A DNA stretch of 64,000 nt. Origin: Bacteroidota bacterium (GTDB lineage Bacteria > Bacteroidota > Ignavibacteria > UBA10030). The position numbers were made by a program, and so were the translations under genes. The stretch lies in the NCBI GenBank assembly GCA_025454835.1, contig JALONQ010000003.1, positions 131,273 through 195,272 on the forward strand, read 5' to 3'. Positions 16,281-25,001 of this stretch are shown one piece after another. The notes under the pieces are model-generated. The model saw only the letters and a list, made by a program, of their open reading frames with translations. It made no database searches and was not told the origin of the DNA. How positions within the stretch are numbered: the first letter of the stretch is position 1; every line of letters begins with the position of its first letter.

Positions 16281-16861
16281 GGATGAACCACGCTGGATTG
16301 CGGATTGCGAACTGCGGATTGCGAGTTCTCAAGGGAAATCTCTGCACGATATTCCGAAATCGACAATTCGAAATTCGAAATCTTCTAAGCATCTCATTTG
16401 TCCTCATCCTGGGCTGCTCCTACTCGTTCAAGGGCGGCACCGTTCCACCGCATTTGAAGACCGTCGCCATTCCAGTGGTGGACGACGTCAGTGGCTACGG
16501 CGACCCTTCACTGCGCGACCAGTTCACCCGGGAGCTGACGCAGCGGTTCATAATCGATGCAACGCTCGAGCTGGCCGATCGCAACACGTCGGACGCGGTC
16601 CTGGAGGGCTCGATCGTGGAGGTGCGTGACGCGCCGAACGTGTTGCAGGGAGGTGAGAATGTCGCCCAGCGGCGCATCACCGTGCGGGTGAAGATGACGT
16701 TCAACGATCTCAAGCTGCGCAAGAAGATGTGGGAGAAAGAATTCTCCAACTGGGGCGATTACCCGTCCGGTGGCGGGCTCACCCAGCGACAAGCCGGCCT
16801 CAGTGAGGCCGTCCGCAAGATCACCGAGGACATCTTAAACGATACCGTCGCAGGATGGTAG
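16277..16861 (+). CDS. lptE: LptE-family LPS-assembly lipoprotein
   Basis: This protein has a lipobox (ILGCSYSF, Cys at about residue 48) and the LptE pattern: [18 protein letters not shown], then [13 protein letters not shown] and [11 protein letters not shown]. LptE plugs the LptD barrel that places lipopolysaccharide in the outer membrane. The first ~30 codons are unusual. They consist of word-like repeats (TGCGGATTGCGAACTGCGG and AATTCGAAATTCG type) translated in frame. No ATG, GTG or TTG lies nearer the signal peptide, so the ATGA-overlapping start at 16277 is kept, but the true N-terminus is uncertain. Confidence 0.8.
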   Translation: MRMNHAGLRIANCGLRVLKGNLCTIFRNRQFEIRNLLSISFVLILGCSYSFKGGTVPPHLKTVAIPVVDDVSGYGDPSLRDQFTRELTQRFIIDATLELADRNTSDAVLEGSIVEVRDAPNVLQGGENVAQRRITVRVKMTFNDLKLRKKMWEKEFSNWGDYPSGGGLTQRQAGLSEAVRKITEDILNDTVAGW

Positions 16862-16868
16862 GAACCGT

Positions 16869-18383
16869 ATGACCAAAGCGCTGATCCTTCTCTCCCCCTT
16901 TGATATGCTCTCGAGCGAACTGTTCGCCGATGTCGTCCTGACCGTCTACTTCCTCTCGCTCCTGCTGCTGTTCGTGTTCGGAGCGCACGGATTCCTGATG
17001 GTCTATCACTACCTCAAACAGCAGAAGCAGGCACGACGCGTCCAGCCGCCGCTGACCGATACCCCCACCGTGACGATACAGCTGCCCGTCTTCAACGAGC
17101 TCTACGTTGTCGAGCGTCTGATCGACGCCGTGTGCGCGATCGACTATCCGAAGGAGTACCTGGAGATCCAGGTGCTCGACGATTCAACGGACGAGACGGT
17201 GAAGGTCGCCGCCCGCGCCGTCGAGGCCTACCAGGCGCTCGGCTATGACGTCAAGTATATCCATCGCACCGACCGCTCAGGATACAAGGCCGGAGCGCTC
17301 AAGAACGGACTGGCGCAGGCCCGGGGCGAGTTCATTGCGATCTTCGACGCCGACTTTGTCCCCAACCCCGACTTTCTCGAGAAGACGATCCCGCACTTCG
17401 CCAACCCGAAGATCGGACTGGTCCAGACGCGTTGGGAGCACCTCAACAGCGAGTACTCGTTGCTGACCCGCACGCAGGCGCTTGCGCTCGACGGGCATTT
17501 CGTGATGGAACAGAATGTCCGCAATCAGGCGGGCTTCTTCATCAACTTCAACGGTACCGGCGGCATCTGGCGGGCCGAGGCGATCCGCGATGCGGGCAAC
17601 TGGCAGTCGGACACGTTGACGGAGGATCTGGACCTTTCGTACCGAGCGCAGTTGCGCGGATGGCAGTTCATCTATCTCAACGACGTGACGTCGCCGGCCG
17701 AGCTTCCGGCGGAAGTGAACGCACTCAAGTCGCAGCAGTTCCGCTGGACAAAGGGGGCCATTGAAACGGCCCGCAAGATGCTCCCCGCGGTCTGGCGCGC
17801 GAACCTGCCGCTTCGGATCAAGTTGCATTCGACGTTCCACCTGACGAACAACATCGTCTTTCCGTTCATCATCCTGGCCGGCATCCTCAACGTGCCGCTG
17901 GTGTTCATCAAGAACCAGGGAGGACATGAGACGTATTTTGCGCTCATGTCGGTCTTCGTGCTCGCGTTCATCGGCTCATTCTTCTTCTATCTGTATTCAC
18001 AGAAAGCCGTCTATCCCGACTGGCGACGGCGCATCATGCTCTTCCCGCTCTTCATGGCCGGCAGCATGGGATTTGCCGTGAACAACTCGCGCGCCGTCTT
18101 CGAAGGGCTCTTCAAGAAGAAGAGCGAGTTCGTCCGAACGCCGAAGTATGCCATCACCGGCAAAGATGACTCGTGGAAGGAGAAGCGGTACGTCGGCAAG
18201 AAAGCCGATTGGGTCGTCTATATCGAGTTTGGGTTGGCCATATATTGCTTCTTTGGGGTGCTTTCCTCATTATACTATCTCGAGATCGCCGCCCTGCCGT
18301 TTCAGCTGTTGTACCTCATCGGCTTCTCGTTCGTGTCGTGGCTCTCGATCAAACACGCCCTTGAGGCGCGTAAACTGACATAG
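16869..18383 (+). CDS. Processive family 2 glycosyltransferase (cellulose/mannan synthase-like)
   Basis: This 504-residue membrane protein has one or two N-terminal helices, a cytosolic GT-A domain (about residues 55-300) and four to five C-terminal helices. The D,D,D,QxxRW signature of processive beta-glycosyltransferases is complete: DDSTDET, DADFVP, TED and QQFRW, with GTGGIWR before the third Asp. No PilZ domain or BcsB partner is present. Substrate could be a beta-glycan or a glycolipid; sequence alone does not decide. It follows lptE by 7 bases, linking it to envelope biogenesis. Confidence 0.88.
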   Translation: MTKALILLSPFDMLSSELFADVVLTVYFLSLLLLFVFGAHGFLMVYHYLKQQKQARRVQPPLTDTPTVTIQLPVFNELYVVERLIDAVCAIDYPKEYLEIQVLDDSTDETVKVAARAVEAYQALGYDVKYIHRTDRSGYKAGALKNGLAQARGEFIAIFDADFVPNPDFLEKTIPHFANPKIGLVQTRWEHLNSEYSLLTRTQALALDGHFVMEQNVRNQAGFFINFNGTGGIWRAEAIRDAGNWQSDTLTEDLDLSYRAQLRGWQFIYLNDVTSPAELPAEVNALKSQQFRWTKGAIETARKMLPAVWRANLPLRIKLHSTFHLTNNIVFPFIILAGILNVPLVFIKNQGGHETYFALMSVFVLAFIGSFFFYLYSQKAVYPDWRRRIMLFPLFMAGSMGFAVNNSRAVFEGLFKKKSEFVRTPKYAITGKDDSWKEKRYVGKKADWVVYIEFGLAIYCFFGVLSSLYYLEIAALPFQLLYLIGFSFVSWLSIKHALEARKLT

Positions 18384-18398
18384 CGCATCCCGGAGTAA

Positions 18399-19895
18399 AT
18401 GGACGCCGCCCAGCAGGAGATCGCCGCCCTTGAGCGCCTCGTCGGCCCGCAAGGGAACTCGCCCCTCTTTGCCCGGCTAGCCGACCTGTATCTTCTGGCC
18501 GGCCGCCCGGAAGACGCCCTCCGCGTCTGCGACTCCGGCCTGGCCAATTTCCCCTTCTACACCACGGGCCACTTCGTCAAGGGCAGGACCCTCCTGGCCC
18601 TCGAGATGACGAACGAAGCCCGGCGTGAACTGGAATTCGTCCGCGATTGGCTGCCGACGAACCACACCGTCTGGCACTACCTCGACAGTCTCCCGGTCGA
18701 CGACGGACAGTCGCTGACCCTCGCCCCTGAGGATCCGGTTGAATCAGAGCCATCCTACGTGGCGCCCGAGCCATCGGCTCCCGAATCGAACGCCCCAGTC
18801 GCACCCCAGGATTTCTTCAGCGCCATGACGGATGGCACTCCGCCATCGGAGGCCATCGATACCGCCGCGCCCGTCGCTCCAGCAGTCGAAGCCAATGTCT
18901 TTGGGCTTCCATCGGAGGTCCCGTCGGGCTTCGGTGAATTCGGAGCGGACGCGACCGAGACGCCAGCCGTGGAGGCGGAGCCCTCCATGCAAACCTTCGG
19001 CGGGTTCTCGGGGTTCGGCGGTGCCAACGAGACATCGACAGAGGAAAGCGTCTCATTCGTCCCGGAGGAACCTGCGGCGAGCTACGAAGACACGGTGACC
19101 AGCGCAATGGGCGAAGGCGCGCCCGGCTTCGTTCCGACCGAGACACAGGAGTCGTTCGAAACGTATGCCGAGCGCTTGCGTCTCGAACTTGGACCGACCG
19201 GCATCATCACGCTGGACCAGTTCCTCGACGGAGAGGGGATCGTGCCGACGGACTCGTTCGATGCTGCGCCAGCCGTCGAACCCCTCGTGGAGGTTCCAGA
19301 ATTCTCACCGTCGGATGAGACAGCGGCGGTGGCACCCGTGTTCGAGTTGCCGACCCCCACGACCGCGGAAGAGCCGTCCTTGGAAACATCCACGGCTGTG
19401 GATGGATTCAGCTTTGGAGGGTTTCCGTCATTTCCTGGAGCGAGCGAACCGACGGCGTCCGAGACAGAAGAGCCCGGCTCACGTGCGTTCGATCTAAGCG
19501 GCTTCCCGTCAGCTGACGAGCCGGCCCCAGCGGCACCAACGGGCGAGTCGGCACCGACGGCGGACGATGGAGGATTCTCCGGACCGTCGTTTGAAGGCCC
19601 GCCACCGGCCTCGCCCGACACGAGCATCGAGGGTCTGACGACGAAGTTGCAGGCCGCCAAGAAGATCACGCCCGTCATCGATTTTTCTTCGAAATCGTCG
19701 TCGGATGAAAGCTCAACGATGGCAAGCAGCAGTTTCGTGACGCCGACCCTGGCCGAGATCTACGCAAAGCAAGGATGGTTCGACGATGCGATCAAGGCGT
19801 ATCGAACGCTGGCGAAATCAAAGCCGACGGAGCGGGAGAAATTCGAGGCACGGATCGCGGAGCTCGAGGAGGAGAAGAAGAAGCAGGGGGGATGA
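18399..19895 (+). CDS. TPR protein with long acidic disordered region
   Basis: This 498-residue protein has an N-terminal TPR-like part (residues ~1-105, e.g. LFARLADLYLLAGRPEDALRV). A ~330-residue low-complexity centre follows, dominated by Glu, Pro, Ala, Ser, Thr and Phe-Gly motifs (GGFSGFGG, GGFPSF). A second TPR motif closes the chain (PTLAEIYAKQGWFDDAIKAY) with a charged helix. No signal peptide or membrane helix is seen, so it is probably cytoplasmic. GGAG lies five bases before the ATG. It is the last gene of the miaB-lptE-GT operon. Function unknown; a scaffold role is plausible. Confidence 0.8.
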   Translation: MDAAQQEIAALERLVGPQGNSPLFARLADLYLLAGRPEDALRVCDSGLANFPFYTTGHFVKGRTLLALEMTNEARRELEFVRDWLPTNHTVWHYLDSLPVDDGQSLTLAPEDPVESEPSYVAPEPSAPESNAPVAPQDFFSAMTDGTPPSEAIDTAAPVAPAVEANVFGLPSEVPSGFGEFGADATETPAVEAEPSMQTFGGFSGFGGANETSTEESVSFVPEEPAASYEDTVTSAMGEGAPGFVPTETQESFETYAERLRLELGPTGIITLDQFLDGEGIVPTDSFDAAPAVEPLVEVPEFSPSDETAAVAPVFELPTPTTAEEPSLETSTAVDGFSFGGFPSFPGASEPTASETEEPGSRAFDLSGFPSADEPAPAAPTGESAPTADDGGFSGPSFEGPPPASPDTSIEGLTTKLQAAKKITPVIDFSSKSSSDESSTMASSSFVTPTLAEIYAKQGWFDDAIKAYRTLAKSKPTEREKFEARIAELEEEKKKQGG

Positions 19896-19935
19896 AGAAA
19901 GTAGGAAGTATGAAGTAGTAAGCACAAAGCAGGAA
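19892..19935. repeat. Low-complexity word repeat after TPR gene
   Basis: Immediately at the stop codon starts a tract of AAGTAGGAAGTATGAAG and AGTAAGCACAAAG words. It is nearly the reverse complement in style of 11090-11142. Confidence 0.55.
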
Positions 19936-19967
19936 GTCGTCAGACGGCACGGGGTGCCGTACAGACC

Positions 19968-20002
19968 ACAGCCCGGGCGAAGATCGCTCGGGCTGTTCTG
20001 TT
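19968..20002 (+). terminator. Rho-independent terminator of the miaB-TPR operon
   Basis: An 11-bp stem with one G-T pair (ACAGCCCGGGC at 19968-19978 with GCTCGGGCTGT at 19986-19996) has a 7-base loop and is followed by TCTGTTA. The T tract is weak but resembles that of the terminator at 5797-5835 (TTCTGTT). Confidence 0.7.
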
Positions 20003-20022
20003 ACGATCGGCCCCCCAAAGCC

Positions 20023-20096
20023 ATAGCCACATAGAGCACAGAGAACACAAAGAAAAGGATCAATTTCTGTGCGCTCTTTGTGGTCTTTGTGGCTAT
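20023..20096. repeat. Large imperfect inverted repeat (~33-bp arms)
   Basis: The left arm 20023-20055 (begins ATAGCCACATAGAGCAC) and right arm 20064-20096 (ends TCTTTGTGGCTAT) are imperfect complements around an 8-base loop. The arms are built from AACACAAAG/CTTTGTGG words. The 3' gap up to rpsT otherwise holds no gene. Confidence 0.75.
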
Positions 20097-20144
20097 TGTC
20101 TTTCTCTTGCCGAGGCGTGGATCCGGCTCAGGACTTCTTGTCAA

Positions 20145-20172
20145 CGAACCCCCCGACCTTCCTGGGAGTTCG
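20145..20172 (-). terminator. Possible terminator downstream of rpsT
   Basis: On the minus strand CGAACTCCC pairs with GGGGGTTCG (9 bp, one G-T) around a ~10-base loop, 18 bases past the rpsT stop. The following TTGACAAG is a poor T tract. Confidence 0.35.
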
Positions 20173-20189
20173 AAGAGCTCGGGTCTTGC

Positions 20190-20444
20190 TTAGGCCAGCT
20201 TATTGACGAACTTGGCCAGCCGCGACTTCTGGTTGGAGGCCATGTTCTTCTTGATCACGCCCTTCGCACCCAGACGGTCGAGGTACTGGCCGACAGTCTT
20301 CAGTGCGGCGGCCCCGTCAACCTTGGTCTTGGCAGAGCGCACCTTTTTGACGAGGGTGCGCATCTTCGAAATGGCGGCCTTATTGCGCACGGCGCGCTTG
20401 GCACTCTGACGAACTCGCTTCTCAGCGGACTTGTGTTGCGGCAT
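20190..20444 (-). CDS. rpsT: 30S ribosomal protein S20
   Basis: This 84-residue, strongly basic, all-helical protein matches S20 throughout: MPQHKSAEKRVRQSAKR at the N-terminus, SKMRTLVKKV in the middle, and KKNMASNQKSRLAKFVNKL at the C-terminus, where the NxAxxxKSRL pattern is conserved. It binds 16S rRNA in the small subunit. AGGAG lies eight bases before the ATG. It is transcribed alone, from an AT-rich upstream region shared with nothing recognisable on the other strand. Confidence 0.95.
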   Translation of the reverse strand: MPQHKSAEKRVRQSAKRAVRNKAAISKMRTLVKKVRSAKTKVDGAAALKTVGQYLDRLGAKGVIKKNMASNQKSRLAKFVNKLA

Positions 20445-20689
20445 TGAATCGCTCCTGGTTCAAGAATGCCTAAAATTAGCCAGAAATCTAAGGAATTCCA
20501 AGGAGAAAAGATGGCTCACGAAGGGCATAGCCTGAGGCATTCCACGGCGATCGGGGCGCCAGCCCGGGGCAATTTCTTCGTCGGCACACATACGACCAGC
20601 AATGTCTCTGTTGATGATGAGGGAGAGATTGCCGATTTCGCGGCAACGGCGCCGGGCTCCGGCTGATCATTCGCGGATACGCGTCATTC

Positions 20690-21262
20690 TCAGTTGCCCA
20701 AGCCAGCAGCACCCCGCAGCAGCCCCCGGATCATAGCTGCCGTCGCCCCCCAGATCCGGTGCCCTCCGAATTCGTAGCTGTAGACCGGGTGCATTTGTCC
20801 CCGCCATTCCCGTGTGCCCTGTTCTTCGTTTTCGGGATCCAGGAGGAACGACACCGGCACGGCGAACGATTCCTCAACCTCATCGACGTTAAGCACCAGG
20901 TCGGGCATGCCCCGCAGAACCCCGACCACCGGTGTCACCACGAATCCGGTGGGGATTTCGAGGTCGTCGTGTTCCCCCAGAAGCTCGATCACCGATCTGT
21001 CGAGTCCGATCTCTTCATTCGCCTCACGCAAGGCAGCGGCGACCACACCATCGTCACGGGCATCGATCACTCCGCCCGGAAAAGAGATCTGTCCCTTGTG
21101 GTGCTCGACGTGGTCCGTCCGTTTGGTCAGAAGGATGGAGAGGTGCCCGTCGTCGTCGATCAGTGGAATGAGCACCGCGGCGCGAACAGCTCCGGCAGCA
21201 GTCACGTGCCGTGGGCGGTGCGAGCGGAGGTACGCGCGAATGTCTGAAAGGAGAAGAGTCAA
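20690..21262 (-). CDS. NUDIX hydrolase, CoA pyrophosphatase-like
   Basis: This protein of about 190 residues has a NUDIX box of the NudL/PCD1 type: QISFPGG followed by LREANEEIGL. The IPLIDDDGHLSILLTKRTDHV strand pattern precedes it. CoA pyrophosphatases split CoA and its derivatives to 4'-phosphopantetheine and 3',5'-ADP. The start is not certain. TTG at 21262 gives MTLLLSDIRAYL, while the frame continues to a GTG at 21316 that lies inside an inverted repeat and gives an odd N-terminus. No ribosome site is evident for either. Confidence 0.82.
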   Translation of the reverse strand: MTLLLSDIRAYLRSHRPRHVTAAGAVRAAVLIPLIDDDGHLSILLTKRTDHVEHHKGQISFPGGVIDARDDGVVAAALREANEEIGLDRSVIELLGEHDDLEIPTGFVVTPVVGVLRGMPDLVLNVDEVEESFAVPVSFLLDPENEEQGTREWRGQMHPVYSYEFGGHRIWGATAAMIRGLLRGAAGLGN

Positions 21263-21293
21263 GGACCGATGGAACTGTTGGAAGAGGAAAAGC

Positions 21294-21376
21294 CATGAAG
21301 ACACACGAAACGACACGAAGACGACATCTTGCTCAGGTCTCAGCTCTTCTTCGTGTGCCTTCGCGTTCCTTCGTGG
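21294..21376. repeat. Imperfect inverted repeat of CACGAAG words
   Basis: The left arm 21294-21322 (CATGAAGACACACGAAACG) and right arm 21346-21376 (TTCGTGTGCCTTCGCGTTC) are imperfect complements. Both belong to the CCACGAAGxCACGAAG word family often seen between genes of environmental bacteria. It lies between the 3' end of the PLP enzyme gene and the start of the NUDIX gene. Confidence 0.65.
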
Positions 21377-21385
21377 TTCCGATCA

Positions 21386-22618
21386 TCAGATCGTTCTCAA
21401 CGCCTGGTCAAAGTCCGCGATGAGGTCGTCCACCGCCTCCACGCCGACCGAGATGCGGATCATCCCCGGCGCGACCCCGTGGCGCGCCAGTTCGGCGTCG
21501 TCCATGAAGATGTGCGACGAATAGACCGGAATGCTCACCAGCGTTTCAACGCCCCCAAGCGACATGGCGTTGACGGCCACGCGGAGGTTGTCGGCCACCT
21601 TGGCGGCGGCTTCGACCGGAGACAGGCGCTTCGAGGGTTTCACCTCGATCGTGACCATGCCTCCATAGCCCGACATCTGCTTCAGCGCAAGAGCGTGCTG
21701 GGGATGTGATGTCAGACCGGGGTAGAGGACCCGCTTGACGCGCGGATGCTTCTCGAGGGCCGCGGCGAGCGCGAAGGCGTTCACATTCTGCCGCTGCACC
21801 CGCAGTTCGAACGTCTTCAGCGAGCGCCCGAGCAGGTAAGCGGCGAACGGGTCCAGGCAGCCGCCATGATGCTTGGCCAGTCCGCGCACCGTCTTGACGA
21901 ATGACGACGACCCCACGATGACGCCGGCGACGATGTCGCTGTGGCCGCCAAGATACTTCGTGGCGCTCTCCGTGACGACATCCACTCCCAGCTCGAACGG
22001 CTTCTGGTTCAGGATCGAGGCGAAGGTGTTGTCGATCATGACGAGGATGCGGTGCCCCGCCTTCTTCTCGGCGATGCGGGTCTGGCGCACGACCTCCTCG
22101 ATGTCGACGAGTCCAAGGGTGGGATTCGTCGGCGTCTCGAGATAGACGATGCGGGTCCGTGGCGAGACAAGCGCCGGAAGGTCGCTCAAACGCCGGGGAT
22201 CGATCCACGTGACACCAACCTGCAGCTTCGGCAGCTCATCGCGAAACCAGCGATAGGTCCCCCCATACAAAGCCGGCGTGGAGATGATCTCGTCCCCTGC
22301 GTGCGTGACCGACAGGATGGCGGTGGTGATGGCTGCCATGCCCGAGGAGAACAACACGGCTTCGTCGGCCCCTTCCATCAGGGCGATCGTTTCTTCGACG
22401 TCGCGAACGGTGGGATTGTGGTAGCGCGTATAGACGTAGACCGAGGGGTCTCCCTTCGCGAAGCGTACCGCATCATCGGACGATGCAAAACGATAGGTCG
22501 AGGTCTGGTAGATCGGGAGCGCGACCGGACCCTGGTAAGCGAAGAGTTTCTTGCCGTGGATCGACCGGGTGGAGAGTGACAAGGGACGGGTTTGAGTGAT
22601 GGTTTTCTTCTTGGCCAT
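21386..22618 (-). CDS. Cys/Met-metabolism PLP enzyme (cystathionine gamma-synthase / methionine gamma-lyase family)
   Basis: This 410-residue fold-type I PLP enzyme handles sulfur amino acids by gamma- or beta-elimination/replacement. Landmarks are YTRYHNPT (active-site Tyr and Arg), SSGMAAI (phosphate binding), ETPTNPT, and the PLP lysine in SATKYLGGHSD. The C-terminal SLGGVETLVSIP region is typical. The sequence does not decide between cystathionine gamma-synthase, gamma-lyase and methionine gamma-lyase. It is probably monocistronic; no other met or cys genes are adjacent. Confidence 0.9.
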   Translation of the reverse strand: MAKKKTITQTRPLSLSTRSIHGKKLFAYQGPVALPIYQTSTYRFASSDDAVRFAKGDPSVYVYTRYHNPTVRDVEETIALMEGADEAVLFSSGMAAITTAILSVTHAGDEIISTPALYGGTYRWFRDELPKLQVGVTWIDPRRLSDLPALVSPRTRIVYLETPTNPTLGLVDIEEVVRQTRIAEKKAGHRILVMIDNTFASILNQKPFELGVDVVTESATKYLGGHSDIVAGVIVGSSSFVKTVRGLAKHHGGCLDPFAAYLLGRSLKTFELRVQRQNVNAFALAAALEKHPRVKRVLYPGLTSHPQHALALKQMSGYGGMVTIEVKPSKRLSPVEAAAKVADNLRVAVNAMSLGGVETLVSIPVYSSHIFMDDAELARHGVAPGMIRISVGVEAVDDLIADFDQALRTI

Positions 22619-22802
22619 GGCGGATCTCGAGACAGGTGGAGGAAAAAGGTAGGGAAAAAGCTGCAGAGAGGGAAAGCGGAAAGGGAACCGCGAAGGAATT
22701 ATGGAGAAATGGAGGTCCGCGAGAGAACCGGAGATCGGAGTGATGGAGTTCTGCTACACAGAACGCTGAGGAGCGCCCCCCCTGCCCCGCGGAGACCTCT
22801 GC

Positions 22803-24923
22803 CTAGATCCTCCACAGATACGAAGCCTTGAAGAAGAACCCCCGGTTCTTTTCCAAGAAGCCGTCGTCGTTCACATAGCCTGATGAGACCGCATCCCATC
22901 GTTCACGGTGATAGATCGATCCGTAGCCGGCATGGATGACCGTGCCGGGAATGTAGGTGAACGACACGAGCGCGTCGACGGGGAGTCGTTTGCGAAATCC
23001 GTTGTATTCAGCCGTCAGGCGGAAGAAGAGGTACTTGTTGAACTGATAGGCAGCCTTGAGACGGTTGATAGGATAGGAGAAGAGGAGCGAATCATCGGAG
23101 ATCCGGTAGAGGTCCTGGTAGGTGAAGGTGTAGTCGATCCGGATCTCGTCATTCGGCTGAAGCGTGATGATCGATTGTGCACGCTGGCCGACGCCCTGCT
23201 CGAGCAAGGCGTACGCTGGAGCGTTGCCGTACCGATAGATCAAGGTCACGCCAAGCCACCGTGCGAACTGTCCTCCGCCCTGGAAGTAAGCCTGGTTCGT
23301 GATGAACCGGCTTCCGTAAAACACCTCTGTTCCTTGCGTCACGCGCAGCAGCGCCGCCAGATTGCCCCTGAAGAGCAGCATTCCGGAGAGGCTGTTCGAC
23401 ATCTCCCACAATCGGCTGGGCTGGTCGTACGTCTGAGAGGCGTCGGCGCTGAGCGTGATGCGATTCCAGAAGGTCGACGTCGGATACAGGTGACGCTGGT
23501 ACGTGGCCCCGAAGGATGTTACGCCCGTGCGAGCGATGAACCCCATGTCGGCCTGAAAGTCCTTCGAGAGCTCCTCCACCGCGATGCTCAGAAGTCCGTC
23601 CCGGTCCTGCCGGTTGAACGCGAGTGAGAGCGCGTGACCCGTGGACGAGGTGCCACCGAAGCGCGCGTCCGATCCGACGACATGGCCTTCGACCATGGAC
23701 CCTGCCGCGACCCGGATCTGTGCGTCCGCCCCGGCGATGATGTTGCGGTCGCTGCCGACGCTCCGTATGGCGCCGATGCCGCCGAAATACGAATCGTCGC
23801 TGAGGCTGCGTCGATAGCGAGCGATGCCGAACTGTGCATCGGTGGCGTTAGCGATCTCGTCGTTGGCCAGCAGAACGGCGACCGTATTCTTCTCGCCCAG
23901 CTTGCCCGTGAGCCGGAGCCCGACCTTTGGGTCCACCATGGCGCGTGTATACGCAAACGACTGGGCGTAACCACCGCCGCCGCCGAGGTTGAAGAGCTCC
24001 CGTCCCTCCAGGAAGAACGGCCGCTTCTCAGCGAAGAACAGGTTGGTGCGCAGGTTCACATCGACTTGGCCCGCGTCGGCTTCGACCTGGCTGAAGTCGG
24101 GATTGTAGGTGCCGTCGAGCACCAGGTCGGAGGTGATGCCGTATTTCACCGTGAGGCTTCCCTCACGCCGGATGTCGCGCACGCGCATCATATCGTTCAC
24201 GCGGGCATACTGCTGGTTGAAGGTCACGCCGGGCAGCAACTCGAACAGCGTACTGTGCACAAGCCCGGTATAGACCACCGGTGTCATCTGCGAGAAAAAG
24301 GCGTATCCCTTCGACGGGTCCATGGCCGGGTACGACCCATGTTCATTGCGACGACTGATGTACCGTTCAAAGAAGACGCTCATCGTGGTATGATCGTCGT
24401 TCCGGTACCTGATGCTCTTCAGCGGCACCTGGATCTCGACCACATATCCGTCGCTCGTCAACTGCCCAGCGCTGTACCAGACCAGGTCGACACTGAAGTC
24501 CTCGTTTCCGCTCGCATAGCGGCTGTCCATCTGGATCCCGTGCGGATTGACGTAGAGTGCCGTCAATCCCTGCTGATCACCGAACGTATCGAGGTTGATG
24601 CAGACCCAGTCGTCCGAGCGGATATTATCGCGGACAGCGAGCGAGGTCTTCACAACGGCCGGGTCGTCGTAGCAGCGAAACGCAAAGTAGAGATTCGCCG
24701 GGTCGTAGACCATCCAGACGACGGTCTTCTGTTCCTGCGGCTTGCCGAAGTCCGGAGCGAAGGTGATGAAGTTGGAGATGCTCGGTGCGTCCGTCCACGC
24801 GACGTCATCCATCCGGCCGTCAATGATCGGCGGAGAGAGCGTGGCAGCGGGCCGGAGGGATTGAGCGGTCGCGGAGAGCGCAAGCGTCCAAAGGAGGCAG
24901 AAAGTTCGGAAGCCTCGATTCAT
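22803..24923 (-). CDS. DUF5916 outer-membrane protein with CBM9-like N-terminal domain
   Basis: This 706-residue protein has a signal peptide (FCLLWTLALSATA). A carbohydrate-binding-module-9-like beta domain follows (about residues 28-205; PPIIDGRMDDVAW marks its start). Then comes the DUF5916 region, largely alternating beta-strands typical of an outer-membrane barrel, with EKRPFFLEGRELFN as landmark. The chain ends in an aromatic-rich strand (KASYLWRI). Such proteins are abundant in Bacteroidota and relatives; their function is unknown. The start at 24923 gives a normal signal peptide; frame extends 24 codons upstream. Confidence 0.88.
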   Translation of the reverse strand: MNRGFRTFCLLWTLALSATAQSLRPAATLSPPIIDGRMDDVAWTDAPSISNFITFAPDFGKPQEQKTVVWMVYDPANLYFAFRCYDDPAVVKTSLAVRDNIRSDDWVCINLDTFGDQQGLTALYVNPHGIQMDSRYASGNEDFSVDLVWYSAGQLTSDGYVVEIQVPLKSIRYRNDDHTTMSVFFERYISRRNEHGSYPAMDPSKGYAFFSQMTPVVYTGLVHSTLFELLPGVTFNQQYARVNDMMRVRDIRREGSLTVKYGITSDLVLDGTYNPDFSQVEADAGQVDVNLRTNLFFAEKRPFFLEGRELFNLGGGGGYAQSFAYTRAMVDPKVGLRLTGKLGEKNTVAVLLANDEIANATDAQFGIARYRRSLSDDSYFGGIGAIRSVGSDRNIIAGADAQIRVAAGSMVEGHVVGSDARFGGTSSTGHALSLAFNRQDRDGLLSIAVEELSKDFQADMGFIARTGVTSFGATYQRHLYPTSTFWNRITLSADASQTYDQPSRLWEMSNSLSGMLLFRGNLAALLRVTQGTEVFYGSRFITNQAYFQGGGQFARWLGVTLIYRYGNAPAYALLEQGVGQRAQSIITLQPNDEIRIDYTFTYQDLYRISDDSLLFSYPINRLKAAYQFNKYLFFRLTAEYNGFRKRLPVDALVSFTYIPGTVIHAGYGSIYHRERWDAVSSGYVNDDGFLEKNRGFFFKASYLWRI

Positions 24924-25001
24924 ACGGCTGTCTAGGAAGAGATGAGCAGAACGATCTGTGGAGAAGATACGGAAGAGAATCAGAGAAGTTCGCATCCCGG
25001 G

